Source: Hyphomonas atlantica corrig. (GTDB lineage Bacteria; Pseudomonadota; Alphaproteobacteria; Caulobacterales; Hyphomonadaceae). Taken from it: a DNA stretch of 64,000 nucleotides. The translations under genes and the position numbers were made by a program. Under the pieces are notes generated by a model. It was not told the DNA's origin. It did no database searches and saw only the letters and a program-made list of their open reading frames with translations. Numbering within the stretch: position 1 is the first letter of the stretch; every line of letters begins with the position of its first letter. This document shows positions 35,341 to 44,890 of this stretch, piece by piece. The DNA is taken from positions 124,001 through 188,000 of the forward strand of contig NZ_AWFH01000034.1 of assembly GCF_000682715.1 (NCBI RefSeq), read 5' to 3'.

Positions 35341-35808
35341 TCAGGAGATGCCGTCGGTTGCCCGGCGAAACTCCGCCGGTGCCGTTACAGCTGAAACGAG
35401 CGCGCCGAACATTCGGTCTGCGGACTGGACGGTCAGTGTGAAATTGTCAGGGACGTAAACAAGGCCTTCCACTTTCGCTTCCAGCATTTCTTCGATCTGT
35501 GAGCGAATGGAGATCTGGTTGCCGAAGCGGCGCGCCTGACAGGACTGGCGTACGACCGAACGGCCCCACATGGAGCACACCTCAACGGCCGTTAGTTCAC
35601 ACGCATACTGGCCGTCCTCCGGATGGGGGGACAGGTACATCGTGCCAGACATCATGCACTCACCACCGCGATAGGGTTTCGTCTGGAAACTCCACGTCCC
35701 GATCACGTCGGTCGGGTCAGTTTCGCTCTTGCTGTCGGCATAGGCCGGCGCGCAGGCGAGGAAGCCTGCAAACACCATTGCCGCAAGACCAAGCTTGGCC
35801 TGGAACAT
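35341..35808 (-). CDS. Small secreted protein of unknown function inside the nad operon
   Basis: The 155-residue product has a signal peptide (MFQAKLGLAAMVFAGFLACAPAYA, split here as residues 1-24). The mature domain of about 130 residues has four cysteines (GGECMMSG, QYACELT, EVCSMW, RQSCQARR), enough for two disulfides, and a beta-rich pattern starting VIGTWSFQT that recalls lipocalin-like small barrels; I do not assign a family. GAGGAG precedes the ATG at 35808. It lies 68 bp after nadA and 3 bp before nadB, so it is co-transcribed with NAD biosynthesis although exported. The link is unexplained. Confidence 0.75.
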   Translation of the reverse strand: MFQAKLGLAAMVFAGFLACAPAYADSKSETDPTDVIGTWSFQTKPYRGGECMMSGTMYLSPHPEDGQYACELTAVEVCSMWGRSVVRQSCQARRFGNQISIRSQIEEMLEAKVEGLVYVPDNFTLTVQSADRMFGALVSAVTAPAEFRRATDGIS

Positions 35809-35876
35809 CCTACCACTCCTCGCACCTGCCGGGCACATTACGCTGTGCCCAGGCATTTGCACACCCCGCAGGGCTG

Positions 35877-37019
35877 TTAGACCACCATTTCCAGTTCCAT
35901 GGGTTTCAGCCCGGTTTCGAACGCCAGCGGCTTCTCCATTTTCGGCAGGGCCATCATGGCATCGAGCGCTTCCTTGGCGCGTACGCGAACATCTTCCGGA
36001 ATGGTGACTTCATACTCGCCGGTCACGAGGCAGTCATAGATGTTTTCCAGCGTGATGCGTTTCATGTGCGGGCAGAGATTGCACGGACGGATGAAGTTCA
36101 CATTCGGGTTTGCCGAGGCGACATTGTCGCTCATTGAGCATTCCGTCAGCAACACCACCTTGTTCGGGCTTTCCTCCGCCACATAGTTGGCAAGTGCAGA
36201 CGTCGAGCCGGCAAAGTCAGCGGCTTCCAGCACGTCCGGCGGGCACTCCGGGTGGGCCAGGATGACGACGCCCGGATGCGCCTCGCGAAGTTGGTCAACG
36301 TCATCGGCGCTGAACAATTCGTGCACTTCACAGGCGCCAGGCCACGTCATGACGCGAATGCCGGTTTGCGCGGCCACATTCTTCGCCAGATACTGATCCG
36401 GGACGAGGATCACTGTGTCGGAATTCCATTCCTGCGCGATGGCTTCCACAACCTGAGCCGCATTGGAGCTGGTGCAGGTGATGTGACACTCGGCCTTCAC
36501 CTCGGCTGTGCAGTTCACATAGGTGACGATCGGATAATTCGGGAATTTCTCCTTGATCAGGCGCACGTCCGCGCCGGTGATCGACGCTGCAAGTGAGCAT
36601 CCGGCGCGGGTGTCCGGGATCAGCACCGTTTTCTCAGGCGCCAGGATCTTGGAGGTCTCTGCCATGAAGTGCACGCCAGCCTGAACGATGATGTCGGCAT
36701 CGACGTTGGCGGCTTCACGGGCGAGCTGAAGACTGTCGCCCCGAAAGTCACCGACCAGTTGGAAGATGTCAGGCGTCATGTAGTTGTGCGCCAGGATGAC
36801 GGCATTCTTCTCTTTTTTCAGGCGATTGATCGCCGCGACGAGCGGCGCAATCGCGGGCCATTCCATCGGCGTGATGAAATCCTGCACCAATGGGTACAGC
36901 GCGTCGGTCTCGGCCTTTACGGCGTCGTCATATGCCAGTCCGCGCGCTTCAGCAGCGGATGCGCCGCGCAGCGGGGTTGGGGTGGGGCAGCCAGGGCCAG
37001 AGTCGATAAGACGTGCCAT
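35877..37019 (-). CDS. nadA: Quinolinate synthase
   Basis: NadA condenses iminoaspartate with dihydroxyacetone phosphate to quinolinate using a [4Fe-4S] cluster. The 380-residue protein contains the conserved NAVILAHNYMTPDIFQLV, VHFMAETSKILAPEKTVL, the cluster-ligand cysteine regions (RAGCSLAASI, ITCTSSNAAQV, RPCNLCPHMKRITL), and VILAHPECPPDV. An N-terminal extension of about 70 residues before the core is usual in alphaproteobacteria. AGGAGG lies 8 bases before the ATG. It is the first gene of the nad operon and has a palindrome over its promoter. Confidence 0.96.
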   Translation of the reverse strand: MARLIDSGPGCPTPTPLRGASAAEARGLAYDDAVKAETDALYPLVQDFITPMEWPAIAPLVAAINRLKKEKNAVILAHNYMTPDIFQLVGDFRGDSLQLAREAANVDADIIVQAGVHFMAETSKILAPEKTVLIPDTRAGCSLAASITGADVRLIKEKFPNYPIVTYVNCTAEVKAECHITCTSSNAAQVVEAIAQEWNSDTVILVPDQYLAKNVAAQTGIRVMTWPGACEVHELFSADDVDQLREAHPGVVILAHPECPPDVLEAADFAGSTSALANYVAEESPNKVVLLTECSMSDNVASANPNVNFIRPCNLCPHMKRITLENIYDCLVTGEYEVTIPEDVRVRAKEALDAMMALPKMEKPLAFETGLKPMELEMVV

Positions 37020-37046
37020 TTGTCGTCCTCCTTGGTTCAGACCGAC

Positions 37047-37093
37047 TTATGCTCGATCTGAGTATAATATGGGCCTGAAGCCTCGCGTTTCAA
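37047..37093 (-). promoter_or_regulatory. nadA promoter with NadQ-like palindrome
   Basis: On the minus strand TTGAAA (37088-37093) and TATTAT (37064-37069) are 18 bp apart, a good sigma70-type promoter. TTATGCTC (37047-37054) and GAGTATAA (37060-37067) form an inverted repeat with 7 of 8 pairs and a 5-base centre that covers the -10 and start site. Its place fits the NadQ repressor known to control nadABC in alphaproteobacteria. The assignment is inferred, and no nadQ gene is in the window. Confidence 0.55.
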
Positions 37094-37226
37094 GGGAATT
37101 GACCTTCAAACGTCCGGAGACAGGAGCTCGTGCGACAGAAACTTGAAGCTTATGCGCAGTCTGAGCAAAAGGGGGTTTAGCGCTTTCGGCTCCTTCGGGC
37201 AAGTTCAAACTCGTGTGAACGCCACG

Positions 37227-38684
37227 TCAGCTTTCGTCAAACAGCTCCAACGCCGCCGCTGTCATGGCCTCAACGCCCGTTGCGATGGTGGGGTCATAGT
37301 CTGGCGCGAAAAACGGCGAATGCAGCGAGGGCAGGGGTAGGGAACTGTCCTGTGAGGCCTGGTATTTGTCAGGCGAAACTGCGCCGACCCAGAACAGGAG
37401 ACCAGGAATGTTCTCTTCCGTGCGGCCGAACTGGCTGAAATCTTCGCCGCCCATGACGGGTTGGACTTCTTTCACATTGTCGCTGCCAATCGCGTCGGCC
37501 ACCGCTGTCATCGCCTTGTCGGCCAAGTCGGCATTGTTGAACAGCGATGGTGTGTAGTCCTGCTCGACCTTGATGATGGGTTCCGGTGCGCCGAACGCGT
37601 CGGCCTGCGCTTTGGCGATGCGCTCAATGCCATCGAGCAGCATTTGTCGCGTCGAGTCGTCATAGGAGCGCACGGTGAGCAACAGGGTCGCTTCATCGGA
37701 GATGATGTTGTGCTTCGCCCCGGCCTTGAAGGAGCCGACGGTGACAACGGCAGAATCCTGGGGGTTCGTGTTGCGTGAGACGAGACTTTGCAGTGCGACG
37801 ACAATATGCGACGCGACGAGCACAGGATCCCGCGTGGTGTGCGGGTAGGCGCCATGCCCGCCGACACCTTTCACCGTTATGTCCACGCTGTCGACGTTCG
37901 CCATCGCATACCCCTTCGTGTAGACGATCGTGCCTGCTGGCGCAGACGCGGAAACGTGCAGGGCAAGGTTGTAGTCCGGCTGAGGAAAGCGGCTGTAGAG
38001 GCCATCGGCCAGCATGGCCTGAGCGCCAAGACCGATCTCTTCAGCGGGCTGGGCAATCATGACCAGCGTGCCACTCCATTCGTCCTTGCGGGCGGCGAGG
38101 GCGCGCGCCGTGCCGATCCAGCTGGTCATGTGGATGTCGTGGCCGCAGGCGTGCATCACCGGGCTTTCAACGCCGGTCCAGGTCGTTGAGACGACTTCAG
38201 AGGCGAATGGGAAGCCGGTCTGGTCCGGCACGGGCAGGGCGTCCATGTCGGCGCGGATCATCACCGTAGGCCCGTCGCCATTGCGCAACACGCCAACCAC
38301 GCCATGGCCGCCAACGCCGTCCTTCACTTCGCCGACGTCCTTCATCGCCTTGTCGACGACCCAGTCCTGGCCGATGCCGGTGGTCACCTCGAAGCCAAGA
38401 TTCTCCAACTCCGATGCCATCAGGGCGGCAGATTTGGCTTCCTTGAAGGACAGCTCCGGATTGGCGTGAAGTTGTTTGTAGATTTCGATCAGTTCCGCGT
38501 CGGCCTTGGGCATTGCGGCATTCACTGCTGCGGCGGGTGTCGCCGGGGTGTCGCCATCTGTCGCGGGGCTGGTTTCTGATCCGGTGTCCGAGGCGAGCGT
38601 TTGAGGCGTTTCGGTCGAGTCGTTTCCATTCCCGCAGGCAACCAGCGCGAGAGCGAATGAGGAGATGGCAGCAGTGCGAAGCAT
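37227..38684 (-). CDS. M20-family amidohydrolase, lipoprotein
   Basis: The 485-residue protein begins with a lipoprotein signal (lipobox LVAC, Cys17) and a Thr/Asp/Ala-rich linker, so it is anchored to an envelope membrane. The M20D metallohydrolase follows: MIRADMDALPV, HACGHDIHMTSWIGTA (metal ligands Cys and His), MIAQPAEEIGLGAQAML (catalytic and ligand glutamates) and a dimerisation lid; MGGEDFSQFG supplies the last metal-binding region. Relatives remove acyl groups from N-acyl amino acids or peptides such as hippurate and indole conjugates. It is monocistronic here. The substrate is unknown. Confidence 0.88.
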   Translation of the reverse strand: MLRTAAISSFALALVACGNGNDSTETPQTLASDTGSETSPATDGDTPATPAAAVNAAMPKADAELIEIYKQLHANPELSFKEAKSAALMASELENLGFEVTTGIGQDWVVDKAMKDVGEVKDGVGGHGVVGVLRNGDGPTVMIRADMDALPVPDQTGFPFASEVVSTTWTGVESPVMHACGHDIHMTSWIGTARALAARKDEWSGTLVMIAQPAEEIGLGAQAMLADGLYSRFPQPDYNLALHVSASAPAGTIVYTKGYAMANVDSVDITVKGVGGHGAYPHTTRDPVLVASHIVVALQSLVSRNTNPQDSAVVTVGSFKAGAKHNIISDEATLLLTVRSYDDSTRQMLLDGIERIAKAQADAFGAPEPIIKVEQDYTPSLFNNADLADKAMTAVADAIGSDNVKEVQPVMGGEDFSQFGRTEENIPGLLFWVGAVSPDKYQASQDSSLPLPSLHSPFFAPDYDPTIATGVEAMTAAALELFDES

Positions 38685-38837
38685 GAGTTTTGACCCCTGT
38701 GTTTATATGGGATTCAGCCTAACCGCCTTTTGCGCGCTGTGAAGGGGGCTAAAATCCCTGCATACAACGGCAATCGCCGGGTTGCGCCGCTGTGCTGCGC
38801 TGCATATAAGGGGCGGTCCAAAGGAGATAATCTGCTC

Positions 38838-39188
38838 ATGGCCCGCGTTACTGTTGAAGACTGCGTCGATAAGGTTCCAAACCGCTTCGAGCTCGTCCTG
38901 CTTGCCGCACACCGTTCCCGCATGATCCGCGAAGGTTCGCCGATCACTGTGGACCGCGACAATGACAAGGATCCAGTCGTCTCCCTGCGCGAGATTGCCG
39001 ATGAGTCGGTTGACCTGAAAGTGGTCAAGGAAGCGCTGATCTCCAACCTTCAGGACATTCGCCCAGGCGAAGAGAACGAGCGCGAAGCAGACCGTATGGC
39101 TCTGGAGTCCGCACCTGCTGCGACCGAAGAAGACGTCATGCGCGCCTATCAGGCTGAGCTGGAGTCCGGACGGGACGACCGGCTGTAG
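38838..39188 (+). CDS. rpoZ: DNA-directed RNA polymerase omega subunit
   Basis: The omega subunit helps assemble RNA polymerase and forms part of the ppGpp site in proteobacteria. The 116-residue protein starts [20 protein letters not shown] and contains [11 protein letters not shown] and [18 protein letters not shown], the standard omega pattern, followed by an acidic tail. AAAGGAGAT precedes the ATG by about 10 bases. It lies 8 bp before rsh, the ppGpp synthetase gene, as in many proteobacteria. Confidence 0.96.
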   Translation: MARVTVEDCVDKVPNRFELVLLAAHRSRMIREGSPITVDRDNDKDPVVSLREIADESVDLKVVKEALISNLQDIRPGEENEREADRMALESAPAATEEDVMRAYQAELESGRDDRL

Positions 39189-39196
39189 GAGGCCCA

Positions 39197-41461
39197 ATGG
39201 ACGGCAGCACCCTTTCCGCAAAGGATGAAGGGGCTGGCGACACGGCTGGCGCAGAAACAACGGCTGCAGAAAAACCTGAGCCGCGCGAAGTACTTACTCG
39301 CGCGCAGCTGATTTCAAAAGTCAGGGCCTATCATCCGCGGGTGAAGTCCGAGCTGCTGGGCGCCGCCTACGATTTCGCCAAGAAACATCATGGCGAGCAG
39401 ATGCGCGATTCCGGAGACGCGTACTATTCCCACCCCGTCGAGGTCGCCAGCCTGCTGGCCGATGTGAAGCTGGACGAGATCACGATCGTCGCCGGCCTGC
39501 TGCACGATGTGGTCGAGGATACCGAAATTGACATCGGTGATGTCGAAGTGCGGTTCGGCGCGGATGTCGCCGAACTCGTCGATGGCGTCACCAAGCTCGA
39601 CAAGCTGGAATACAGCTCCAAGGAATTGGCGCAGGCCGAAAACTTCCAGAAATTCATCCTGGCGACAACCAGCGACATTCGTGTCCTGCTGGTGAAGCTG
39701 GCCGATCGTCTGCACAACATGCGCACATTGCACTTCCGCAAGAAGGCATCAAGCCGGGAGCGGACCGCGCGGGAAACGATGGATATTTACGGCCCGCTGG
39801 CGCGCCGGGTTGGCCTGTACCAGATCGCTGCCGAAATGGAGGATCTGGCGTTCCAGGAACTCAATCCCGAAGCGCGTCGGGCCATTCTGTACCGACAGGA
39901 AGAGCTGGCGCTGGAAAATGCGGGTGACCTGGAACGTATCCGCGAAGCGCTGCAAGAGCTGATGGAAGAGTCCGGCATTGCCTGCCGGATCAAGGGCCGG
40001 AAGAAACAGCCCTATTCGCTGTGGCGGAAGCTGGAGAAGAAATCCATTTCTTTCAGGGATGTGGCCGATCTGTTCGCATTCCGTGTGATCGTCAGCTCGG
40101 TTGAGGATTGCTACCGTGTGCTGGGCAAGGTTCACGCGCTCTGGGCCTGCATTCCGGATCGGTTTCGGGACTATATCTCGGTGCCGAAACCAAACGGCTA
40201 TGCGAGCCTTCACACCACTGTGCGCGCGTCCGGCAATCGCCGAGTGGAGTTGCAGATCCGCACCGAAGAGATGGACCGCACGGCCGAGTTCGGCGTCGCA
40301 GCGCATTGGGGCTACAAGAATCATTCCTATGGGTTTGATGTCGATTCTGCGCGCGCGGCAGGACTAGACCCCGCAGCCAACCTGGAAGCGTTCGCCGAGC
40401 TCATTCAGGATGGCGGCGATCCGAGCGAGTTCATGGAACACGCCAAGCTGGAGATGTATCGCGAGCACGTGTTCGCGTTCACGCCGAAGGGCAAGTTGAT
40501 TATCCTGCCGGCCGGCGCGATGCCGCTGGACTTCGCCTATGCGGTCCACTCGGCTGTCGGCGACACATGCGTCGGCGCGAAGATCAATGGTGAGATCAAG
40601 CCGCTGCGCCGTCCATTGAAGAATGGCGATGTTGTCGAGGTCATCCGGGGCAAGGCCCCACAGGCCATCCACGGCTGGGAGGCGCTGGCCATTACCGGAC
40701 GGGCGCGCTCTGCCATGCGGAAGCTGGTGCGCGATAAGGAAACAACCGAATTCCGCCGTCTCGGCCAGGGCCTCATCAACATGGCGTTGCGCCGTGCCGG
40801 GATTGATCCGGTTGATGTGAAGATGAACCATACGGCACGCCTCGCCGGGTTTGAAAACCTTGAAGAAATGGCCGAGGCGCTTGGGCGCGGGCGCATCTCT
40901 TCAAACGATGTGATCGTGGCGGCGTTTCCGGGCTATCGCCCCGAACGCGAGGATGACCCGAGCAAGGTGCGGATGGACAGCGAGCACACGCCGCTGATGG
41001 TGTCTGGCAATGATTTGTCGCCGGGTGTCACCCTGCACCTGGGCAAATGCTGCTGCCCATTGCCAGGCGACCGGATTATGGGGGTTCATGAGCCGGGACA
41101 AGGCATTGTCGTACACGTCGCGAGTTGCCCGAAACTGGCTGAATATGACGACAAGCCAGACCTGTGGGTCGACCTGCGCTGGACGGAATTGGCGCGGACC
41201 GGAGCAATTGCGATTGGCCGGATTCGCATCAATGCCTCGAACGAACGCGGCGTGTTGGCGAAGCTGTGCGCAGCTGTGGCTCAGGCCGGTGGAAACATCA
41301 CCAGCATCCACACTGTCGACCGTCATGAGGATTTTACCGAGATCCTGATGGAAATTGAGGTTGAAGACCTGAAGCGCCTGACGCAGATACTGGCCGCGCT
41401 CCGGTCGATCGCGGTGGTCGACCGGGCAGTTCGCGACCAGGAGGGCGAAGATGACGAATGA
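39197..41461 (+). CDS. rsh: Bifunctional (p)ppGpp synthetase/hydrolase (RSH)
   Basis: This 754-residue stringent-response enzyme has an HD hydrolase domain ([43 protein letters not shown]), the synthetase domain ([20 protein letters not shown]), a TGS domain ([20 protein letters not shown]), a conserved cysteine region ([13 protein letters not shown]) and a C-terminal ACT domain. Intact HD residues and the basic RFRD motif indicate a bifunctional enzyme, and alphaproteobacteria usually have this single long RSH. It follows rpoZ by 8 bp and overlaps pyrE by 11 bp. Confidence 0.95.
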   Translation: MDGSTLSAKDEGAGDTAGAETTAAEKPEPREVLTRAQLISKVRAYHPRVKSELLGAAYDFAKKHHGEQMRDSGDAYYSHPVEVASLLADVKLDEITIVAGLLHDVVEDTEIDIGDVEVRFGADVAELVDGVTKLDKLEYSSKELAQAENFQKFILATTSDIRVLLVKLADRLHNMRTLHFRKKASSRERTARETMDIYGPLARRVGLYQIAAEMEDLAFQELNPEARRAILYRQEELALENAGDLERIREALQELMEESGIACRIKGRKKQPYSLWRKLEKKSISFRDVADLFAFRVIVSSVEDCYRVLGKVHALWACIPDRFRDYISVPKPNGYASLHTTVRASGNRRVELQIRTEEMDRTAEFGVAAHWGYKNHSYGFDVDSARAAGLDPAANLEAFAELIQDGGDPSEFMEHAKLEMYREHVFAFTPKGKLIILPAGAMPLDFAYAVHSAVGDTCVGAKINGEIKPLRRPLKNGDVVEVIRGKAPQAIHGWEALAITGRARSAMRKLVRDKETTEFRRLGQGLINMALRRAGIDPVDVKMNHTARLAGFENLEEMAEALGRGRISSNDVIVAAFPGYRPEREDDPSKVRMDSEHTPLMVSGNDLSPGVTLHLGKCCCPLPGDRIMGVHEPGQGIVVHVASCPKLAEYDDKPDLWVDLRWTELARTGAIAIGRIRINASNERGVLAKLCAAVAQAGGNITSIHTVDRHEDFTEILMEIEVEDLKRLTQILAALRSIAVVDRAVRDQEGEDDE

Positions 41462-42032
41462 TGATGTGCTGAACGTATTCCGCGAGGCCGGGGCTTTGCT
41501 GGAGGGGCATTTCATCCTGTCATCCGGTCGCCGCAGCCCGGTATTCCTTCAGAAGGCGCTGGTGTTTTCGCAGCCTGACCTGTCGGAAAAGCTGTGCAAG
41601 GCGCTGGCAGAAAAGCTGACGGCAGAGTTTGGCAAGATCGATGTCGTCGCCGGGCCGGCGGTCGGTGGCATCATTCCAGGCTATGAGCTGGCGCGCCAGT
41701 TGGGCGCTCGCTCGATCTTTGCGGAGCGGGTCGATGGCCAGCTTCAGTTCCGCCGGGGCTTCTCGATTGCGGAGGGTGAGCGCGTCCTGATCGCTGAAGA
41801 CATTGTGACCACGGGCTTGTCGTTCCGCGAGACGGTCGAGGCGCTGGACAAGCTGCCCGGTGAGGTCGTCGGTGGCGCTTGCATCATTGACCGTTCGAAT
41901 GGCCGCGCCGATGTCGGCTGCAAGCTGGTCTCGCTCGCGGCGGTGGATTTCCCCGACTATGACGCCAATGATTTGCCGCCAGATCTCGCGGAGATTGAGG
42001 CAGTCAAGCCTGGCTCGCGGGGCCTTGCCTGA
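41451..42032 (+). CDS. pyrE: Orotate phosphoribosyltransferase
   Basis: PyrE joins orotate to PRPP in pyrimidine synthesis. The 193-residue type I phosphoribosyltransferase shows [37 protein letters not shown], and the PRPP-binding [18 protein letters not shown]. It starts inside the end of rsh and its stop overlaps the pdxJ ATG, so it is coupled to both. It is shorter than the E. coli enzyme but typical of the alphaproteobacterial form. Confidence 0.94.
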   Translation: MTNDDVLNVFREAGALLEGHFILSSGRRSPVFLQKALVFSQPDLSEKLCKALAEKLTAEFGKIDVVAGPAVGGIIPGYELARQLGARSIFAERVDGQLQFRRGFSIAEGERVLIAEDIVTTGLSFRETVEALDKLPGEVVGGACIIDRSNGRADVGCKLVSLAAVDFPDYDANDLPPDLAEIEAVKPGSRGLA

Positions 42033-42787
42033 TGGCAGACCGGCTTCGCCTGGGTGTGAACATTGATCACGTCGCGACCATTCGCAACGCGCGCGGCGGG
42101 GATCATCCAGACCCCATGCGGGCGGCGGAAATCGCAGCGGCAGCCGGGGCCGACGGCATCACGATCCATCTGCGCGAGGATCGCCGACATATTCGCGATG
42201 GCGATCTGGAGGCCATCCGCGCCGCGTCCAGCCTGCCGATCAATCTGGAGATGGCGGCTACGGAAGAAATGACGGATATCGCCTGCCGATTCCGTCCGCA
42301 TGCCGCCTGTATCGTTCCGGAAAAGCGCGAAGAGCGCACCACCGAAGGCGGCCTGGATGTGGCCGGCCTGCACAACCAGATTGCACCTGTGGTTCGTCGA
42401 CTGAATGAGTCCGGCGCGCGTGTATCACTCTTCATTGAGCCAGACCCCGTCCAGATTGCGGTGGCGGAAGTCCTGCAGGCGCCTGTGGTAGAGTTGCACA
42501 CCGGGAAATATGCCGAACTCTGGATCGAAGGTGGGTTGGAAGCCGCAGCGCCGGAGCTGGAGCGTCTGAAGATTGCCGCCGCAGAAGCGCGCAAGCGCGG
42601 TGTCGAGCCCCATGCCGGTCATGGTCTGACCTTCGAGAATGTCGGTCCGGTGGCTGCCATTCCGGAAATCGCGGAGCTCAATATCGGCCACTTCCTGATT
42701 GGTGAGGCTATCTTCATTGGTCTGGACGCGGCGATCAAGGAGATGCGGCGCCTGATGGACGAAGCCAGAGACAAGGCTGACGCATGA
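42032..42787 (+). CDS. pdxJ: Pyridoxine 5'-phosphate synthase
   Basis: PdxJ makes pyridoxine 5'-phosphate from 1-deoxyxylulose 5-phosphate and 3-amino-2-oxopropyl phosphate. The 251-residue TIM barrel carries [62 protein letters not shown] and [11 protein letters not shown], all family landmarks including the active-site His, Glu and Arg. It overlaps pyrE by one base and acpS by four. Confidence 0.96.
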   Translation: MADRLRLGVNIDHVATIRNARGGDHPDPMRAAEIAAAAGADGITIHLREDRRHIRDGDLEAIRAASSLPINLEMAATEEMTDIACRFRPHAACIVPEKREERTTEGGLDVAGLHNQIAPVVRRLNESGARVSLFIEPDPVQIAVAEVLQAPVVELHTGKYAELWIEGGLEAAAPELERLKIAAAEARKRGVEPHAGHGLTFENVGPVAAIPEIAELNIGHFLIGEAIFIGLDAAIKEMRRLMDEARDKADA

Positions 42788-43194
42788 TCATCGGTATCGG
42801 GAATGATCTTTGCAATATCGAGCGGATCGAGAAGACGCTCGAGCGCTATGGCGAACGGTTCGAGAACCGGGTCTTCACGGAAACAGAGATTGCGCTTGCA
42901 CGGCGGCGTCGCCGTACGGCGGAGACCTATGCCAAGCGGTTCGCCGCGAAGGAAGCCTGCGCCAAGGCGCTGGGCACGGGCGTGCCGCGCCGCGGGGTGC
43001 ACTGGAAACATTTGGGCGTGGTGAACCTGCCGACGGGAAAGCCGACGCTGGCGCTGACGGGCGGTGCGGCCGAGCGGCTCGCCACAATGGTTCCGGAAGG
43101 TCATGAAGCGGTTATCCATTTGACGATCACGGACGATCACCCCTGGGCTGAGGCCCAGGTGATCATCGAAGCACTTCCGGTGCAGAAGCCATGA
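42784..43194 (+). CDS. acpS: Holo-[acyl-carrier-protein] synthase
   Basis: AcpS transfers phosphopantetheine from CoA to the acyl carrier protein. The 136-residue protein begins with [20 protein letters not shown], holding the Mg-binding Asp, and has [16 protein letters not shown] with the second metal ligand Glu and the CoA-binding Lys. It overlaps pdxJ and rnc by 4 bp each. Alphaproteobacteria usually carry lepB between acpS and rnc; here the two are directly joined. Confidence 0.94.
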   Translation: MIIGIGNDLCNIERIEKTLERYGERFENRVFTETEIALARRRRRTAETYAKRFAAKEACAKALGTGVPRRGVHWKHLGVVNLPTGKPTLALTGGAAERLATMVPEGHEAVIHLTITDDHPWAEAQVIIEALPVQKP

Positions 43195-43946
43195 CCCCAA
43201 CCCGTCCGAAACGCACGCGCCTACGCAGCAAGGGAAAGGCCAATCAGCCGTCCTTGACAGACGCAGACCTGAAATCTGTCGAGGCGATCCTTGGCCACAA
43301 GTTCAAGACACCTGACACATTGATCCGGGCCCTGACGCATCCAAGTGCGGTATCCTCGGCAGACTCTGTGCGGCTTTCCAATCAGCGCCTGGAATTCCTG
43401 GGCGACCGTGTGTTGAATCTGGTTATCGCGGACCGGTTGATTGATCGCCGGCGCCTTGAGAGCGAAGGCGATCTTGCCCCACGTCTCAATGGATTTGTGA
43501 AGAAGGGCGCCTGCGCCGAGGCGATGCGCCATCTGGGGCTGTCGAAATATCTCATCATGTCGGATGGAGAGATTGCTTCCGGCGGGCGCGAGCGAGAGTC
43601 GACCCTTGGCGACGCATGCGAGGCGATCATCGGCGCGATCTATCTTGATGCCGGGCTGTCCACTGCGCGAAAATTCATCGAAAAAGGCTGGGCCCCACAG
43701 TTTCAGGCACCATTGGCAGAAGCCAAGGATCCCAAGACGCTGCTGCAGGAATGGGCGCAGGGGCAGGGCCTGCCACTGCCGGATTATGACGTGCTCAACC
43801 GCTCCGGCCCGGATCATGCGCCGACCTATGAAATCCAGGTGCGAGTCGATAACCGGGGCAGCGCTGTTGCCGTGGGCTCGTCAAAGCGCGATGCTGAGCG
43901 TAATGCTGCGGCCCTCCTTCTGAAAAGTCTGACCGAACCGAAATGA
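43191..43946 (+). CDS. rnc: Ribonuclease III
   Basis: RNase III cuts double-stranded RNA in rRNA precursors and regulatory duplexes. The 251-residue enzyme has the signature [19 protein letters not shown], the second catalytic stretch [17 protein letters not shown], and a C-terminal dsRNA-binding domain ([19 protein letters not shown] ... [20 protein letters not shown]). The N-terminus carries a basic extension of about 20 residues. It is coupled by 4-bp overlaps to acpS and era. Confidence 0.95.
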   Translation: MTPTRPKRTRLRSKGKANQPSLTDADLKSVEAILGHKFKTPDTLIRALTHPSAVSSADSVRLSNQRLEFLGDRVLNLVIADRLIDRRRLESEGDLAPRLNGFVKKGACAEAMRHLGLSKYLIMSDGEIASGGRERESTLGDACEAIIGAIYLDAGLSTARKFIEKGWAPQFQAPLAEAKDPKTLLQEWAQGQGLPLPDYDVLNRSGPDHAPTYEIQVRVDNRGSAVAVGSSKRDAERNAAALLLKSLTEPK

Positions 43947-44890
43947 CAGATATCCCCATCACCCGTGCCGGATTTGCCGCCATCATCGGCGCGCCGAATG
44001 CCGGCAAGTCCACTCTGACCAATCGCCTTGTCGGCACCAAGGTCGCCATCGTGACCCACAAGGTGCAGACAACGCGCTTTCCCGTGCGCGGCGTGGCGCA
44101 GCTGGACGGCACCCAGATCGTGCTGGTTGATACGCCGGGGATCTTCGCTGCGAAGCGGAGGCTTGACCGTGCCATGGTCAAGGCGGCCTGGAGCGGCGCA
44201 GAAGACGCGGATGCCATCGTGCACCTGATCGATGCGTCGGCTTGGGTTGCAGAGCGTGAAAACAAGGTGGACGGTGCGCAGAAGAAGTCTCTCGAAGACG
44301 ACCGGCGCGTAATCGAGCAACTGAAACAGAGCGGTCGCAAGGCGTTTCTGGCGCTGAACAAGATTGACCTCTTCCCGCACGACCAGATCCTGCCGATCAT
44401 CGCGGAGCTGAACGAGACGGGTGTCTATGATGAGATCTTCATGATCTCGGCCGAGAATGGCGACGGTGTGGAGGCGCTGGAAAAAGCGGTCGCAGCGCGC
44501 ATGCCCGAAGGCCCGGCGCTTTATCCGCCAGATCAAATCGCAGACTTGCCGATGCGCCTGCTGGCGGCGGAAGTGACGCGCGAGAAGTTGATGCTGCGAC
44601 TGCATCAGGAGCTGCCGTATCAGCTGATGGTCGAGACCGAGAGCTGGGAAGAGCGCAAGGATGGGTCTGTCCGTGTGCAGCAGGTTGTGATCGTCGGGCG
44701 GGAAAACCACAAATCCATGGTGCTGGGTAAAGGCGGCGCGGCCATCAAGGATGTTGGCCGCAAGGCGCGCGAGGAATTGTCCGAGATGCTGGGGCGGAAG
44801 GTGCATCTGTTCCTGTTCGTCAAAGTCGATGAGCGCTGGCAAGAGCGCCGCGAGAGCTATCAGGGGTTGGGTCTGGAGTTTGATGTTTGA
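43943..44890 (+). CDS. era: GTPase Era
   Basis: Era is a GTPase that checks 16S rRNA 3' maturation and 30S assembly. The 315-residue protein has all G motifs: GAPNAGKSTLTNRLVG (P-loop), VDTPGIF, ALNKIDLFP, and ISAENGDG, with a C-terminal KH domain (IVGRENHKSMVLGKGGAAIK). It overlaps rnc by 4 bp, and its last codons overlap the TTG start of recO. Confidence 0.96.
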   Translation: MTDIPITRAGFAAIIGAPNAGKSTLTNRLVGTKVAIVTHKVQTTRFPVRGVAQLDGTQIVLVDTPGIFAAKRRLDRAMVKAAWSGAEDADAIVHLIDASAWVAERENKVDGAQKKSLEDDRRVIEQLKQSGRKAFLALNKIDLFPHDQILPIIAELNETGVYDEIFMISAENGDGVEALEKAVAARMPEGPALYPPDQIADLPMRLLAAEVTREKLMLRLHQELPYQLMVETESWEERKDGSVRVQQVVIVGRENHKSMVLGKGGAAIKDVGRKAREELSEMLGRKVHLFLFVKVDERWQERRESYQGLGLEFDV

